Positions 43,816 through 53,204 of a stretch of 64,000 nucleotides of DNA are shown here, piece after piece. The position numbers and the translations under genes were made by a program. This stretch comes from Burkholderia anthina (GTDB lineage: Bacteria > Pseudomonadota > Gammaproteobacteria > Burkholderiales > Burkholderiaceae): assembly GCF_902498995.1 (NCBI RefSeq), contig NZ_CABVLY010000037.1, positions 1-64,000 of the forward strand, in the 5' to 3' direction. The notes below the pieces were generated by a model. It had not been told where the DNA came from and ran no database searches. It saw only the letters and a list, made by a program, of their open reading frames with translations. How positions within the stretch are numbered: position 1 is the stretch's first letter; each line of letters starts with the position of its first letter.

Positions 43816-45150
43816 TCAGTGCAGCTTGACGCGCGGCAACGTCGTGCGCCGCAGCCAGTGCGCGAACGTGTCGAGCACCATGCGCGGATAGCCGTGCAGC
43901 GCCGCGATATGCAGCCGATACAGCGACATGTACATGAACCGCGCGAACAGCCCTTCGATCAGCATGTTGCCGCCGATCAGCCCGCCCATCAGGTTGCCGA
44001 CCGCGCTGAAGTGACCGAGCGACACGAGCGAGCCGAAATCGCGATACGTGAACTCGGGCAGCGGACGCCCGTCGAGCCGGCAGCCGATCGCCTTCAGCAG
44101 GAAGCTCGCCTGCTGGTGCGCGGCCTGCGCGCGCGGCGGCACGTTGCGCTCGTTGCCGGGCCACACGCATGCGGCACAGTCGCCGAGCGCGAACACGTTG
44201 TCGTCGGTGAAGGTTTGCAGCGTGCGACGCACGTCGAGCTGGCCGAGCTTGTTGACCTGCAGGCCGTCGAGATGCGACAGCACCGACGGCGCCTTGATGC
44301 CGGCCGCCCAGACCGTGAGGTCCGCACGCACCGCCTTGCCGCTCGCGGTATGCACGACGCCCGGCGCGACCTCGGTCACGCGCTCGGCGAGCATCAGCCG
44401 CACGCCGAGCTTCTCGAGCAGTTCGGCCGTCGCCGCGGACACGCGTTCCTGCAGCGCCGGGAGAATCCGCGGCCCCGATTCGATCAGCACGATGCCGACG
44501 TCGTGCCGCGGATCGAGCTTGTGCAGACCGTACACGGACAGCACCTGCGCGGTGTTGCGCAACTCCGCGGACAACTCGACGCCCGTCGCACCGCCGCCGA
44601 CGATCACGACCTGGATGCGCGGCTCGGACGCCGCACCCGGCACGGGCTCGGCAGGCACCTGATGTTCGGCGCGCATGCACGCAGCGATCAACCGCTTGCG
44701 GAAACGCTCGGCCTCGCCGACGGTATCCAGTGCGATCGCGTTTTCCGCCGCGCCCTGCACGCCGAAGAAGTGCGTCGTGCTGCCGATCGCGATCACGAGC
44801 GTGTCGTATTCGAGGTCACGCGCCGGCAGCAGCGCCTCGCCGTCGCTGTCGTTGACGGGCGACAGCGTGATGCGCTTCGCGGCGCGGTCGAGCGCGCTCA
44901 GTTCGCCCTGCTGGAACTCGAACCCGTGCCAGCGCGCCTGCGCCGCGTATTCGAGCTCCTGCGTGAACGGGTCCATGCTGCCGGCCGCGACCTCGTGCAG
45001 CAATGGTTTCCAGATGTGGGTCGGATTGCGGTCGACGAGCGTGACGAGCGCACGCGCGGGACGATTGCCGCGCGCGCCGTAACGGTCGCCGAGCCGCGTC
45101 GCCAGTTCCAGGCCGCCCGCGCCTCCGCCTACGATGATGATCCGATGCAT
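43816..45150 (-). CDS. ndh: Type II NADH:quinone oxidoreductase
   Basis: Single-subunit, non-proton-pumping NADH dehydrogenase on the inner face of the membrane. 444 aa. FAD motif IIIVGGGAGGLELATRLGDRYG at the N-terminus, NAD motif VVIVGGGATGVELSAELR near 185, and the quinone-site motif ALGDCAACVWPG near 320. The C-terminal amphipathic region (LFARFMYMSLYRLHIAALHGY) would dock to the membrane. Monocistronic with its own terminator. Confidence 0.94.
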   Translation of the reverse strand: MHRIIIVGGGAGGLELATRLGDRYGARGNRPARALVTLVDRNPTHIWKPLLHEVAAGSMDPFTQELEYAAQARWHGFEFQQGELSALDRAAKRITLSPVNDSDGEALLPARDLEYDTLVIAIGSTTHFFGVQGAAENAIALDTVGEAERFRKRLIAACMRAEHQVPAEPVPGAASEPRIQVVIVGGGATGVELSAELRNTAQVLSVYGLHKLDPRHDVGIVLIESGPRILPALQERVSAATAELLEKLGVRLMLAERVTEVAPGVVHTASGKAVRADLTVWAAGIKAPSVLSHLDGLQVNKLGQLDVRRTLQTFTDDNVFALGDCAACVWPGNERNVPPRAQAAHQQASFLLKAIGCRLDGRPLPEFTYRDFGSLVSLGHFSAVGNLMGGLIGGNMLIEGLFARFMYMSLYRLHIAALHGYPRMVLDTFAHWLRRTTLPRVKLH

Positions 45151-45430
45151 CTGATTCCCCCTTTGCGATTCGAAACTTCTGCCGCCGGACGATACGGACG
45201 CGATGCGTTCGCATCGCCCGCTGGATTAACCAGTTCGGACATCATCGATGTGCAGTTCGAAGCACTTCGATGCGCCGACCCCGGAACGCGGGGCGCGCTG
45301 CCCCCGCGACAATGACCTGGCTGACATGCATTGTCCGGGAGCTTGCGCGTTGACCACAAGCAAACCATCTCGATATTCAGCATCCCTGCAACAATATGCC
45401 GCGGGAATGCGGGAATCAGGCAGCGATGCG

Positions 45431-48184
45431 TCAGTGTGCCTCTTCCCAGTTCGCACCGGCGCCGACTTCGGCGACGAGCGGGACCTTCAGCTTCGCGACA
45501 CCGCACATCATTTCCGGCAACTTCTCGCGCACGAGCGACAGTTCGCCGTCGGGCACCTCGAGCACCAGTTCATCGTGCACCTGCATGATCATGCGCGACG
45601 CGAGCCCGTCGCGCGTGAGCCAGTCGTCCACCGCGATCATCGACAGCTTGATCAGGTCGGCCGCCGTGCCCTGCATCGGGGCATTGATGGCCGCGCGCTC
45701 GGCCGCCTGACGGCGCGGGCCGTTGCCGCCGTTGATTTCCGGCAGCCACAGGCGGCGGCCGAAAACGGTTTCGACGTAGCCCTTTTCCTTGGCCACCGCG
45801 CGCGTATTTTCCATGTACTGCGCCACACCCGGGTAACGCGCGAAGTAGCGGTCGATATAGAGCTTCGCCGCATCGCGCGTGATGCCGAGGTTCGACGCGA
45901 GGCCGAACGCGCTCATCCCGTAGATGAGCCCGAAGTTGATCACCTTCGCGATCCGGCGCTGGTCGGAATTGACCTCCAGCGGCGTCACGCCGAACACTTC
46001 GGCGGCGGTGGCACGGTGAATGTCCTCGCCCTGCGAGAACGCACGCAAGAGCGACGCGTCGCCCGAGATGTGCGCCATGATCCGCAGTTCGATCTGCGAA
46101 TAATCGGCCGACACGATCCGGTGGCCCGGCGACGCGATGAATGCCTCGCGGATGCGCCGGCCTTCGGCCGTGCGCACCGGAATGTTCTGAAGATTGGGAT
46201 CGTTCGACGCGAGGCGGCCCGTGACGGCGACGGCCTGCGCATAGTTCGTATGCACGCGGCCCGTTGCGGGGTTCACCATGCGCGGCAGCTTGTCGGTGTA
46301 GGTCGACTTCAGCTTCGACAGCCCGCGATGTTCGAGCAGCAGCTTCGGCAGCGGATAATCCTCGGCCAGCTTCTGCAGCACTTCCTCGTCGGTCGACGGC
46401 GCGCCGCTCGGCGTTTTCTTCACGACCGGCAACTGCAGCTTCTCGAAGAAGATCTGCCCGATCTGCTTCGGCGAGCCGAGATTGAATTCGCCGCCGGCCA
46501 GTTCGTACGCTTGGCCCTCGAGCTCGATGAGCCGCGTGGCGATCTCGCTGCTTTGCGCCTGCAACAGCGCATCGTCGATCAGCACGCCGGTGCGCTCCAT
46601 CTTGCGCAACACGAGCGACACCGGCATCTCGATGTCGCGATACACGTGTTCGAGGCCCGGCTCGCGCGCGACCTGCGGATACAACGCCTGATGAAGCTGC
46701 AACGTGATGTCGGCATCTTCGGCCGCGTACGCAGCGGCCTGCTCGAGCGCGACTTCGTCGAAGCCGATCTGCTTCGCGCCCTTGCCGGCCACGTCTTCGT
46801 ACTTGATCGTCTTGACGCCCAGATGACGCAGCGCGAGGCTGTCCATGTCGTGCGTGCGATGCGATTCGAGCACGTACGATTCGAGCAGCGTGTCGTGCTC
46901 GATGCCGTTCAGCGCGATGTCGTAATTCGCGAGCACCTGCGCGTCGTACTTCAGGTGCTGGCCGACCTTCTTGCGATCGGCCGATTCGAGCCACGGCTTC
47001 AGGCGCGCGAGCACATCGTCGAACGGAAGCTGCTCGGGCAGGTCGGGGCCGCGGTGCGCAACCGGCAGGTAGGCAGCCTTGCCCGGCTCGATCGAGAACG
47101 ACAGCCCGACGAGTCGCGCCGCCATCGGATCGAGCGACGTGGTTTCGGTATCGAATGCGGTCAGTGCGGCCGCATCGATCTTCGCGAACCATGCATCGAA
47201 CTGCTCCCACGTCTGGATCGTGTCGTATTCGCGGACAATGTCGGCCATCACCGCCGGCGCCGGCTCGCCTTCCGGCGCATCGGCGCCGCCGCCTTCCGCG
47301 GGCGCGCTCTCGACTTCGCGCAGCCACGTCTTGAAGCCGTAGCGCGCGAAGATGTCGCGCAGCAGGTCGCGCGCTTCGCCGTCGGATTTCAGCGACGCCT
47401 CGATCGATTCGAGATGCGGCGCGAGATCGCAGGCCGTATCGACGGTCACGAGCTTGCGGCCGAGCGGCAGGAAGTCGAGCGCGCGGCGCAGGTTGTCGCC
47501 GACCACGCCCTTGATCTCGCCCGCGTGTTCGATCACGCCGTCGAGGCTGTCGTATTGCGACAGCCATTTGACGGCCGTCTTCGGCCCGCACTTCTCGACG
47601 CCCGGCACGTTGTCGACGGTGTCGCCGATCAGCGACAGGTAGTCGATGATCCGCTCGGGCGGCACGCCGAACTTCGCGATCACGCCGTCGCGATCGAGCG
47701 TCTCGTCGGTCATCGTGTTGACGAGCGTGACGTGATCGGTGACGAGCTGCGCGAGATCCTTGTCGCCGGTCGACACGATCACGTTCATGCCGTGCCGCTC
47801 GGCTTCGCGCGCGAGCGTGCCGATCACGTCGTCGGCTTCGACGCCCTCGACCATCAACAGCGGCCAGCCGAGTGCGCGCACCGCGCCGTGAATCGGTTCG
47901 ACCTGCAAGGCAAGATCGGGCGGCATCGACGGACGGTTTGCCTTATAGTCGGCATAAAGGTCATCGCGGAACGTCTTGCCCTTTGCATCGAACACGCAAG
48001 CGCTATACTCTGCACTGACTTCCTTGCGCATACGGCGCAGCATGTTGATGATTCCGTAGAGCGCTCCGGTCGGCTCCCCGCCAGGGCCACGCAAATCAGG
48101 CATCGCATGGTAAGCCCGATACAGATAGCTCGAACCGTCAACCAATAGCAGGGTCTTACCTTCCAGATTTCGTTCTTCAGGCAT
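45431..48184 (-). CDS. polA: DNA polymerase I
   Basis: Repairs DNA and processes Okazaki fragments. 917 aa with all three parts: 5' nuclease (about 1-300, LLLVDGSSYLYRAYHAMP), an intact 3'-5' proofreading domain (FDTETTSLDPM) and the polymerase domain (DYSQIELRIMAHISGDASL, FGLIYGMSAFGLA and QVHDELVLEVP). A negatively charged linker follows the nuclease domain. The ATG at 48184 has no clear ribosome site; it lies one base from the start codon of the opposite LOG gene, so promoter and leader must lie in that gene's coding region or the start is further in. Confidence 0.97.
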   Translation of the reverse strand: MPEERNLEGKTLLLVDGSSYLYRAYHAMPDLRGPGGEPTGALYGIINMLRRMRKEVSAEYSACVFDAKGKTFRDDLYADYKANRPSMPPDLALQVEPIHGAVRALGWPLLMVEGVEADDVIGTLAREAERHGMNVIVSTGDKDLAQLVTDHVTLVNTMTDETLDRDGVIAKFGVPPERIIDYLSLIGDTVDNVPGVEKCGPKTAVKWLSQYDSLDGVIEHAGEIKGVVGDNLRRALDFLPLGRKLVTVDTACDLAPHLESIEASLKSDGEARDLLRDIFARYGFKTWLREVESAPAEGGGADAPEGEPAPAVMADIVREYDTIQTWEQFDAWFAKIDAAALTAFDTETTSLDPMAARLVGLSFSIEPGKAAYLPVAHRGPDLPEQLPFDDVLARLKPWLESADRKKVGQHLKYDAQVLANYDIALNGIEHDTLLESYVLESHRTHDMDSLALRHLGVKTIKYEDVAGKGAKQIGFDEVALEQAAAYAAEDADITLQLHQALYPQVAREPGLEHVYRDIEMPVSLVLRKMERTGVLIDDALLQAQSSEIATRLIELEGQAYELAGGEFNLGSPKQIGQIFFEKLQLPVVKKTPSGAPSTDEEVLQKLAEDYPLPKLLLEHRGLSKLKSTYTDKLPRMVNPATGRVHTNYAQAVAVTGRLASNDPNLQNIPVRTAEGRRIREAFIASPGHRIVSADYSQIELRIMAHISGDASLLRAFSQGEDIHRATAAEVFGVTPLEVNSDQRRIAKVINFGLIYGMSAFGLASNLGITRDAAKLYIDRYFARYPGVAQYMENTRAVAKEKGYVETVFGRRLWLPEINGGNGPRRQAAERAAINAPMQGTAADLIKLSMIAVDDWLTRDGLASRMIMQVHDELVLEVPDGELSLVREKLPEMMCGVAKLKVPLVAEVGAGANWEEAH

Positions 48185-48185
48185 T

Positions 48186-48947
48186 ATGAACAAGAGAAAA
48201 GTGATTCCGAGTCTGCGTTCGCTCGCAGACCAAGAACGCGCGACGGCCAAGAAGGCGCGCGCATCGTGGCAGATGTTCACGATTATGGCAGAGTTTATCG
48301 AGGCGACCGAGTACCTGTCGGAGATCCGCCCTGCCGTCAGCATCTACGGTTCTGCCCGTCTCAAACCCGACACGCCGCACTACAAGCTCGCCGTGCAGAT
48401 CGCGCGCAAGCTCTCCGACGCCGGCTTCGCCGTGATCTCCGGCGGCGGCCCCGGCATCATGGAAGCCGCGAACAAGGGCGCGCACGCGGGCAAGGCACCG
48501 TCGGTCGGCCTGAACATCGAGCTGCCGCATGAGCAGGCCGGCAACCACTATCAGGACATCTCGCTGCGCTTCCGTCACTTCTTCACGCGCAAGGTCACGT
48601 TCGTGAAGAACTCCGACGCGGTGATCGTGATGCCGGGCGGCTTCGGCACGCTCGACGAACTGTCCGAAGTGCTCACGCTGATCCAGACGAAGAAGTCGCG
48701 CCTCGTGCCGATCATTCTCGTCGGCAGCGAGTTCTGGAAGGGTCTGCTGCAATGGTTCCGCGACCAGCTGATTCCGATGGGCCTCATCAATCCGGAAGAC
48801 ATGAACCTGATGCAGGTGATCGACGATCCCGACCAGGTGCTCGACGCCGTGCTCGCGTTCTACGAGGACAGCGGCGAAGAGGAAGGCTCGGACGATGGCG
48901 AAGGTCATCCGCCGCGGCCCGAAGAAGACCGCATGTTCTATCTGTAA
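48186..48947 (+). CDS. LOG family protein (TIGR00730-type Rossmann fold)
   Basis: A 253-aa cytosolic protein of the LOG/cytokinin riboside 5'-monophosphate phosphoribohydrolase superfamily. Signatures: ISGGGPGIMEAANKGA and the nucleotide motif VMPGGFGTLDELSEVL (PGGxGTxxE). Some members release nucleobase from nucleoside monophosphates; many are only annotated as lysine decarboxylases by mistake. The C-terminus has an acidic, Gly/Glu-rich tail. The start codon sits one base from that of polA; an in-frame ATG at 48273 would remove 29 residues and give room for promoters. Confidence 0.92.
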   Translation: MNKRKVIPSLRSLADQERATAKKARASWQMFTIMAEFIEATEYLSEIRPAVSIYGSARLKPDTPHYKLAVQIARKLSDAGFAVISGGGPGIMEAANKGAHAGKAPSVGLNIELPHEQAGNHYQDISLRFRHFFTRKVTFVKNSDAVIVMPGGFGTLDELSEVLTLIQTKKSRLVPIILVGSEFWKGLLQWFRDQLIPMGLINPEDMNLMQVIDDPDQVLDAVLAFYEDSGEEEGSDDGEGHPPRPEEDRMFYL

Positions 48948-49346
48948 ATCCGTGATCGATCGATGTCGATGGCCGGCCTCATGGCCGGCGTATCGCTTCA
49001 CGCGCGGCAGGCATGGCCATTCGGCCTCCTGCCGCGCATGACTTTGTAACGTCGCGTTAATCCGGTTTCACGGTCGCGTGCCGTCGAATGTCAAATCCCG
49101 GCCGCCCGCGCCGCGCGCTGCGCGGCAACGTCCCGCGCGGGCGGCTCGTCATTGTCAAATCACGCTGCGCGCGCACCATCCGGTCGCACCGCGTCACGCC
49201 AATCCGCGGTAACAAACACGTCTCGCCTTTTCGTCGCCGCGCCAGCACACTGCAGTCGTCGGCGTGGCGGCCCCCCGGTGGAACGATTCCCCCTCGCGTC
49301 CATCGCGTCGCGCCGACCTTTCAACAACGACATCACGGAAAAGAAC
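48948..49346 (+). other. Intergenic region (399 bases) after the LOG gene
   Basis: Holds a terminator hairpin at its left end and presumably the promoter of the small secreted protein at its right. Open frames over 49000-49340 have no ribosome site or family and look like GC-rich shadows. Confidence 0.4.
49002..49037 (+). terminator. Terminator hairpin after the LOG gene
   Basis: GCGCGGCAGG pairs with CCTGCCGCGC around a 16-base loop that itself can pair GGCC/GGCC. Not followed by a T-run (ATGACTTTG). Confidence 0.55.
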
Positions 49347-49622
49347 ATGCAACGCTCGCTGATCGCCCTCGCCTTCGCCGGCCTCGGCCTTTCGCTGTCC
49401 GGCCTCGCCCACGCCGTCAACGTCGACGTCAACATCGGCACGCCCGCGCCGGTCGTCGTCGCGCCTGCGCCCGTGGTGGTGGTTGGCTGGCACGGCGACC
49501 GCTACTGGGACGGCCATCGCTACTGGGAGCGCCGCGAATGGGAAGACCATCAGCGCTATCGTGGTCACGAAGGGCGCGGCTATCACTGCCCGCCGGGACA
49601 CGCGAAGAAAGGCGAGTGCTGA
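49347..49622 (+). CDS. Small secreted His/Trp/Arg-rich protein
   Basis: A 91-aa exported protein. A clear Sec signal peptide ends at SGLAHA (residue 22). The mature part starts with a Val/Pro-rich stretch (NIGTPAPVVVAPAPVVVVG) and then a polar segment rich in Tyr, Trp, His and Arg (DGHRYWERREWEDHQRY), ending YHCPPGHAKKGEC. Similar short proteins are common in Burkholderiaceae and have no known function. GGAAAAG six bases before the ATG supports the start. A strong terminator follows. Confidence 0.78.
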   Translation: MQRSLIALAFAGLGLSLSGLAHAVNVDVNIGTPAPVVVAPAPVVVVGWHGDRYWDGHRYWERREWEDHQRYRGHEGRGYHCPPGHAKKGEC

Positions 49623-49643
49623 ACGCCACGACGCGAACCTAGA

Positions 49644-49689
49644 CGGCAAGGCCGCCTGCGCACCACGGTGCCAGGCGGCCTTGCCGTTT
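49644..49689. terminator. Bidirectional terminator
   Basis: A perfect 15-bp stem CGGCAAGGCCGCCTG with its complement, 13-base loop, followed by TTTC on the plus strand. Separates the small secreted protein from the convergent LysR gene. Confidence 0.8.
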
Positions 49690-49723
49690 CCGGGCCGCCG
49701 CCGGGATACGTCCCGTCAGGTCG

Positions 49724-50656
49724 TCACGCCGCCGCATCCGCCAGCGACAGCGGCGCCAGGTCCGGATGCGCGCCGAGCCGGTCGGCAAGGAAGTCCATCA
49801 GCAGCCGGTTTCGGCGCGGCAGATGGGTGCGCTGCGGCATGCACAGATAGAGACCGTAGCGGGATGTGACGTGCCGGGTCAGCAACGGCACGAGGCGCCC
49901 TTCGCGCACGTGCGCGTGGACGGAATAGCCGAAGAACTGGCCGATCGCGGCGCCGCTCAGTACGGTATCGAGTTCCGCATCGATATCGTTGGTCGCGATG
50001 AACGGACGCACCTGCCGGGTATGCACGCCGCCGTCGACGAGAAATTCCCACGGAAACGGCTTGCCCGTGCGCGGGTACAGGAACGCGGTGCAGCGATGCT
50101 CGGCCAATGCGTCGATCGTCTGCGGTTCGCCGTGCCGACGCAGGTACGCGGGCGCCGCGCACACGATCAGTTGCAGGTCGGCGACGCGACGCGCGACCAG
50201 TCCGCTGTCGGGCAGATTACCGGTCCGCAGCGCGATGTCGATCCGCTGCTCGACGATGTCGGCCATATCGTCGCTGACGATCAGCTCGGCGGTCACGCCC
50301 GGCTGACGGTCGCAAAACTCACCGAGCAACGGCGCAAGAAAGCGCCTCGCCAACGAATACGGCGCCGCGACACGGATCGTCCCGACCGGCTGCGCGCGAT
50401 CGTCGTCCAGCATGCGCAGCGCACTCTCCAGTTCGCCGACCGCGCCACGACACTGGGCCAGCAAGCGCTCGCCCTCGGCCGTCAGCGCGATCCGGCGCGT
50501 TGAACGCTGAAACAGCCGAACGCTCAGCAGCGTCTCCAGCCCGGCGACCTGCTTGCTTGCCGCCTGCGGCGTCATGCCCAGTTCGCGGGCGCCCGCGCTG
50601 ATGCTGCCCGCGACCGCGACGCGGACAAATACCGTCAACGCTTTCAAACGATCCAT
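49724..50656 (-). CDS. LysR-family transcriptional regulator
   Basis: A 310-aa LysR regulator. The winged helix-turn-helix is at residues 1-60 (MDRLKALTVFVRVAVAGSIS, ELGMTPQAASKQVAGLE), followed by a type 2 periplasmic-binding-like sensor. The pattern with FIATNDIDAELDTVLSGAAIGQ and MPQRTHLPRRNRLLMDFL matches the CrgA/AaeR-like group. The ATG at 50656 follows GGAG at 7 bases. It faces away from the cupin-SDR-AKR genes (164 bases between starts), so it most likely controls them. Confidence 0.92.
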   Translation of the reverse strand: MDRLKALTVFVRVAVAGSISAGARELGMTPQAASKQVAGLETLLSVRLFQRSTRRIALTAEGERLLAQCRGAVGELESALRMLDDDRAQPVGTIRVAAPYSLARRFLAPLLGEFCDRQPGVTAELIVSDDMADIVEQRIDIALRTGNLPDSGLVARRVADLQLIVCAAPAYLRRHGEPQTIDALAEHRCTAFLYPRTGKPFPWEFLVDGGVHTRQVRPFIATNDIDAELDTVLSGAAIGQFFGYSVHAHVREGRLVPLLTRHVTSRYGLYLCMPQRTHLPRRNRLLMDFLADRLGAHPDLAPLSLADAAA

Positions 50657-50819
50657 TCGGCACTCCGTCAAGCCCGATTCGCCCGGGCATTCATCCATGG
50701 CGTTGCAGCGCGTGCCGGTCGCGTTGAATCGGTTTCAACCGAACCGGCACTATTCGCACCGCGACCGGCTTCGCACAATGACGCTGTCTTCAACGCCCCG
50801 GCCCGGCGGGCCGCACGCC

Positions 50820-51266
50820 ATGAACCAGCGCTCATTCTCCATCGTTTCCCGAACCGCCGTCGCGATCGCGATGATCGCCGCAGGCACATCGACCGTCGCC
50901 GCGCAGGAGGCTCGCGCGGACGAAACGGTCCTGCTGCGAACCACCCGCGCATGGGACGGCTCGCGCTACCGCGCCTACCCGCGGCAGCAACCGGAAATCA
51001 CCGTCGTACGCTACACGATCCCGCCGCACGCCGTACTGCCATGGCACCAGCATCCGTCGATCAACGTCGGCTACGTGCTGTCCGGACACCTGAACGCGGT
51101 ACGTCGAAGCGACGGCAAGCGGCTCGCGCTCGGTCCCGGCGACGTGGTGCCGGAAATGGTCGGCGGCGTTCATCGCGGCGAGACCGGCGACGAGCCGGCC
51201 GAGCTCATCGTGTTCTACGCGGGTGCCCCCGGGGCGCCGTTGACGGTATCCGCCGGCGAAGACTGA
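50820..51266 (+). CDS. Exported cupin domain protein
   Basis: A 148-aa protein with a Sec signal peptide (residues 1-29, ending TVAAQEARA) and one cupin barrel. PHAVLPWHQHPSINVGYVLSGHL carries the metal-binding HxH, and VPEMVGGVHRGE carries the second motif. Cupins of this kind bind a metal and may be enzymes or sensors; nothing here gives the substrate. The start at 50820 begins the signal peptide; an ATG at 50778 is in frame. First of three genes divergent from the LysR regulator. Confidence 0.82.
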   Translation: MNQRSFSIVSRTAVAIAMIAAGTSTVAAQEARADETVLLRTTRAWDGSRYRAYPRQQPEITVVRYTIPPHAVLPWHQHPSINVGYVLSGHLNAVRRSDGKRLALGPGDVVPEMVGGVHRGETGDEPAELIVFYAGAPGAPLTVSAGED

Positions 51267-51316
51267 ACGCCGGCCCGTCGACCGCCACGATTTCCCCTCA
51301 TCCGGAGCCATCCATC

Positions 51317-52123
51317 ATGTCCGACTCACGCATTCCGCGCCCCCCGCTTGCCGATACGCCGTCGCGCCTCGACGGCCGTGTCGCCCTCGTCACCGGCGGC
51401 GGCACCGGGATTGGCCGCGCCGCCGCGATCGCGTTCGCCCGGCACGGCGCCCGTGTCGTCGTCGCCGGCCGACGCCCGGCGCTGCTCGACGAAACCGTGC
51501 AGGCGATCGTCGGGGAAGGAGGCGACGCATTCGCCGTCCCTGTCGACATCACATCGTCCGACAGCGTCCGCGCCCTCGTTGCCGCAACGATCGAACGCTA
51601 CGGTGCGCTGCACGCGGCATTCAACAATGCCGGCACCGAAGGCACGTTCGCGCCGATCGTCGACCAGACGGAAGCCGATTTCGACCACGTGATCGCCACC
51701 AATCTCAAGGGCACCTGGCTGTCGGTCAAGCTCGAGATGGAAGCCATGCTCGCGCACGGCGGCGGTGGCGCGATCGTCAATACGTCGTCGTGGCTCGCGC
51801 GCGGCGCGCTCGCCGGCTCGTCGGTCTATTCGGCGAGCAAGGGCGCGCTCGACGCGATGGTCCGCGCGGTCGCGCTCGAGGGCGGGCCGCACGGCATCCG
51901 CATCAACAACGTGAACCCCGGCGTCATCGACACGCCGATGGCGCGCCGCTTCGGCGACGACGAGATGCTGCGCCCGTTCGCCGCCTTCACGCCCGCGCGG
52001 CGGGTCGGCACGCCCGAGGACGTCGCGGATGCCGCCGTGTGGCTGTGCAGCGACGCCGCGCGCTTCATCACCGGCGAATCGATTCTGGTCGACGGCGGCT
52101 ATACGATCGCCGGCATGCGTTGA
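51317..52123 (+). CDS. Short-chain dehydrogenase/reductase
   Basis: A 268-aa NAD(P)-dependent oxidoreductase of the classical SDR family. The cofactor motif is VTGGGTGIGRAAA (about residues 26-38), NNAG at about 99-102, catalytic Ser in VNTSSWLARGA and YSASKGA carries Tyr and Lys. The C-terminal ITGESILVDGGYTIAG is standard. The Arg in AGRRPA after strand 2 suggests NADP preference. GGAG lies 9 bases before the ATG. Follows the cupin gene by 50 bases. Confidence 0.93.
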   Translation: MSDSRIPRPPLADTPSRLDGRVALVTGGGTGIGRAAAIAFARHGARVVVAGRRPALLDETVQAIVGEGGDAFAVPVDITSSDSVRALVAATIERYGALHAAFNNAGTEGTFAPIVDQTEADFDHVIATNLKGTWLSVKLEMEAMLAHGGGGAIVNTSSWLARGALAGSSVYSASKGALDAMVRAVALEGGPHGIRINNVNPGVIDTPMARRFGDDEMLRPFAAFTPARRVGTPEDVADAAVWLCSDAARFITGESILVDGGYTIAGMR

Positions 52124-52160
52124 ACGACGCGGCATCGCGACCCACGACAGAGAGGAACCG

Positions 52161-53132
52161 ATGGAATACGTGAGACTGGGCACGTCCGGGATGAAGGTAT
52201 CGAGACTTTGCCTCGGCTGCATGACCTATGGCGACCCGGCATGGCGGCCGTGGGTCGCGACCGAACGCGACGCGCTGCCGTTCATCCGCGCCGCGCTCGA
52301 TGCAGGCGTGACCTTCTTCGACACGGCGGACATCTATTCGCACGGCGAGAGTGAACGCATTCTCGGTCGCGCGCTGTGCGACTTCGCGACGCGCGACGAC
52401 GTCGTGATCGCGACGAAGGCGTTTTTTCCGACGCGCGACGCGCCGAATGCGCGCGGACTGTCGCGCAAGCATCTGTTTTCGAGCATCGACGCATCGCTGC
52501 AGCGTCTCGGCACCGACTACATCGATCTGTACATCGTGCATCGCTTCGATCCGGACACACCGATCGAGGAAACGCTGGATGCGCTCGACGCGATCGTCAG
52601 GAGCGGCAAGGTCCGCTATCTCGGCGCATCGTCGATGCATGCGTGGCAGTTCATGAAGATGCTGGACTACCAGCGGCATCACCGTCTGGCGCCGTTCGTG
52701 TCGATGCAGAGCCAGTACAGCCTGATCTGCCGCGACGACGAGCGCGACATGCTGCCGCTGTGCATCGGCGAAGGCATCGCGTACACGCCGTGGTCGCCGC
52801 TCGGTCGCGGGCTGCTGGCCGGCTCGCGCAACGCCGCAACGACGCGCGCCGCCACCGATCAGCAGATCGCGTCGTGGTACGACGGTCGGGATGCGGTCGC
52901 GGCGACCGTGGAGACGGTCGGGCAGGTCGCGCAAGCGCGCGGCGTGCCGCCCGCGCAGATTGCACTCGCATGGGCGTTGCGCCGCCCGGGTGTCACGGCG
53001 CCGATCGTCGGGCTGTCGAAGCCGCATCACGTGACCGACGCGCTCGCGGCACTCGGTCTCACGCTCGACGATGACGAAACCGCGCTGGTCGAGGCGGCAT
53101 TCGATCGCACGGTTGAACCGGTGCAATGGTGA
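52161..53132 (+). CDS. Aldo/keto reductase
   Basis: A 323-aa NADPH-dependent TIM-barrel reductase of the AKR superfamily, close to the YajO/Tas-like group. Catalytic Asp and Tyr are in FFDTADIYSHGESERILG, Lys in VIATKAF and His in LYIVHRFD. NADP-binding text is GVTAPIVGLSKPHHVTDAL. AGAGGAACCG lies before the ATG. Third gene of the cupin-SDR-AKR set, 37 bases after the SDR, so probably co-transcribed. Substrate unknown. Confidence 0.92.
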   Translation: MEYVRLGTSGMKVSRLCLGCMTYGDPAWRPWVATERDALPFIRAALDAGVTFFDTADIYSHGESERILGRALCDFATRDDVVIATKAFFPTRDAPNARGLSRKHLFSSIDASLQRLGTDYIDLYIVHRFDPDTPIEETLDALDAIVRSGKVRYLGASSMHAWQFMKMLDYQRHHRLAPFVSMQSQYSLICRDDERDMLPLCIGEGIAYTPWSPLGRGLLAGSRNAATTRAATDQQIASWYDGRDAVAATVETVGQVAQARGVPPAQIALAWALRRPGVTAPIVGLSKPHHVTDALAALGLTLDDDETALVEAAFDRTVEPVQW

Positions 53133-53204
53133 GCCGGGCGCGCGGGCCCGGCTGAAGGCGCGCTCCGGCAGCGCCATGGTGACACTGCGGGACAACGCGC
53201 TGTC

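Noticed and set aside
45248..48148. A 966-codon open frame opposite polA
   Set aside because: Same artefact; polA is intact with all motifs on the other strand.
48969..48990. Repeated GGCCGGC motifs after the LOG gene read as a tandem repeat
   Set aside because: Only two short copies that form a local hairpin; common in GC-rich DNA.
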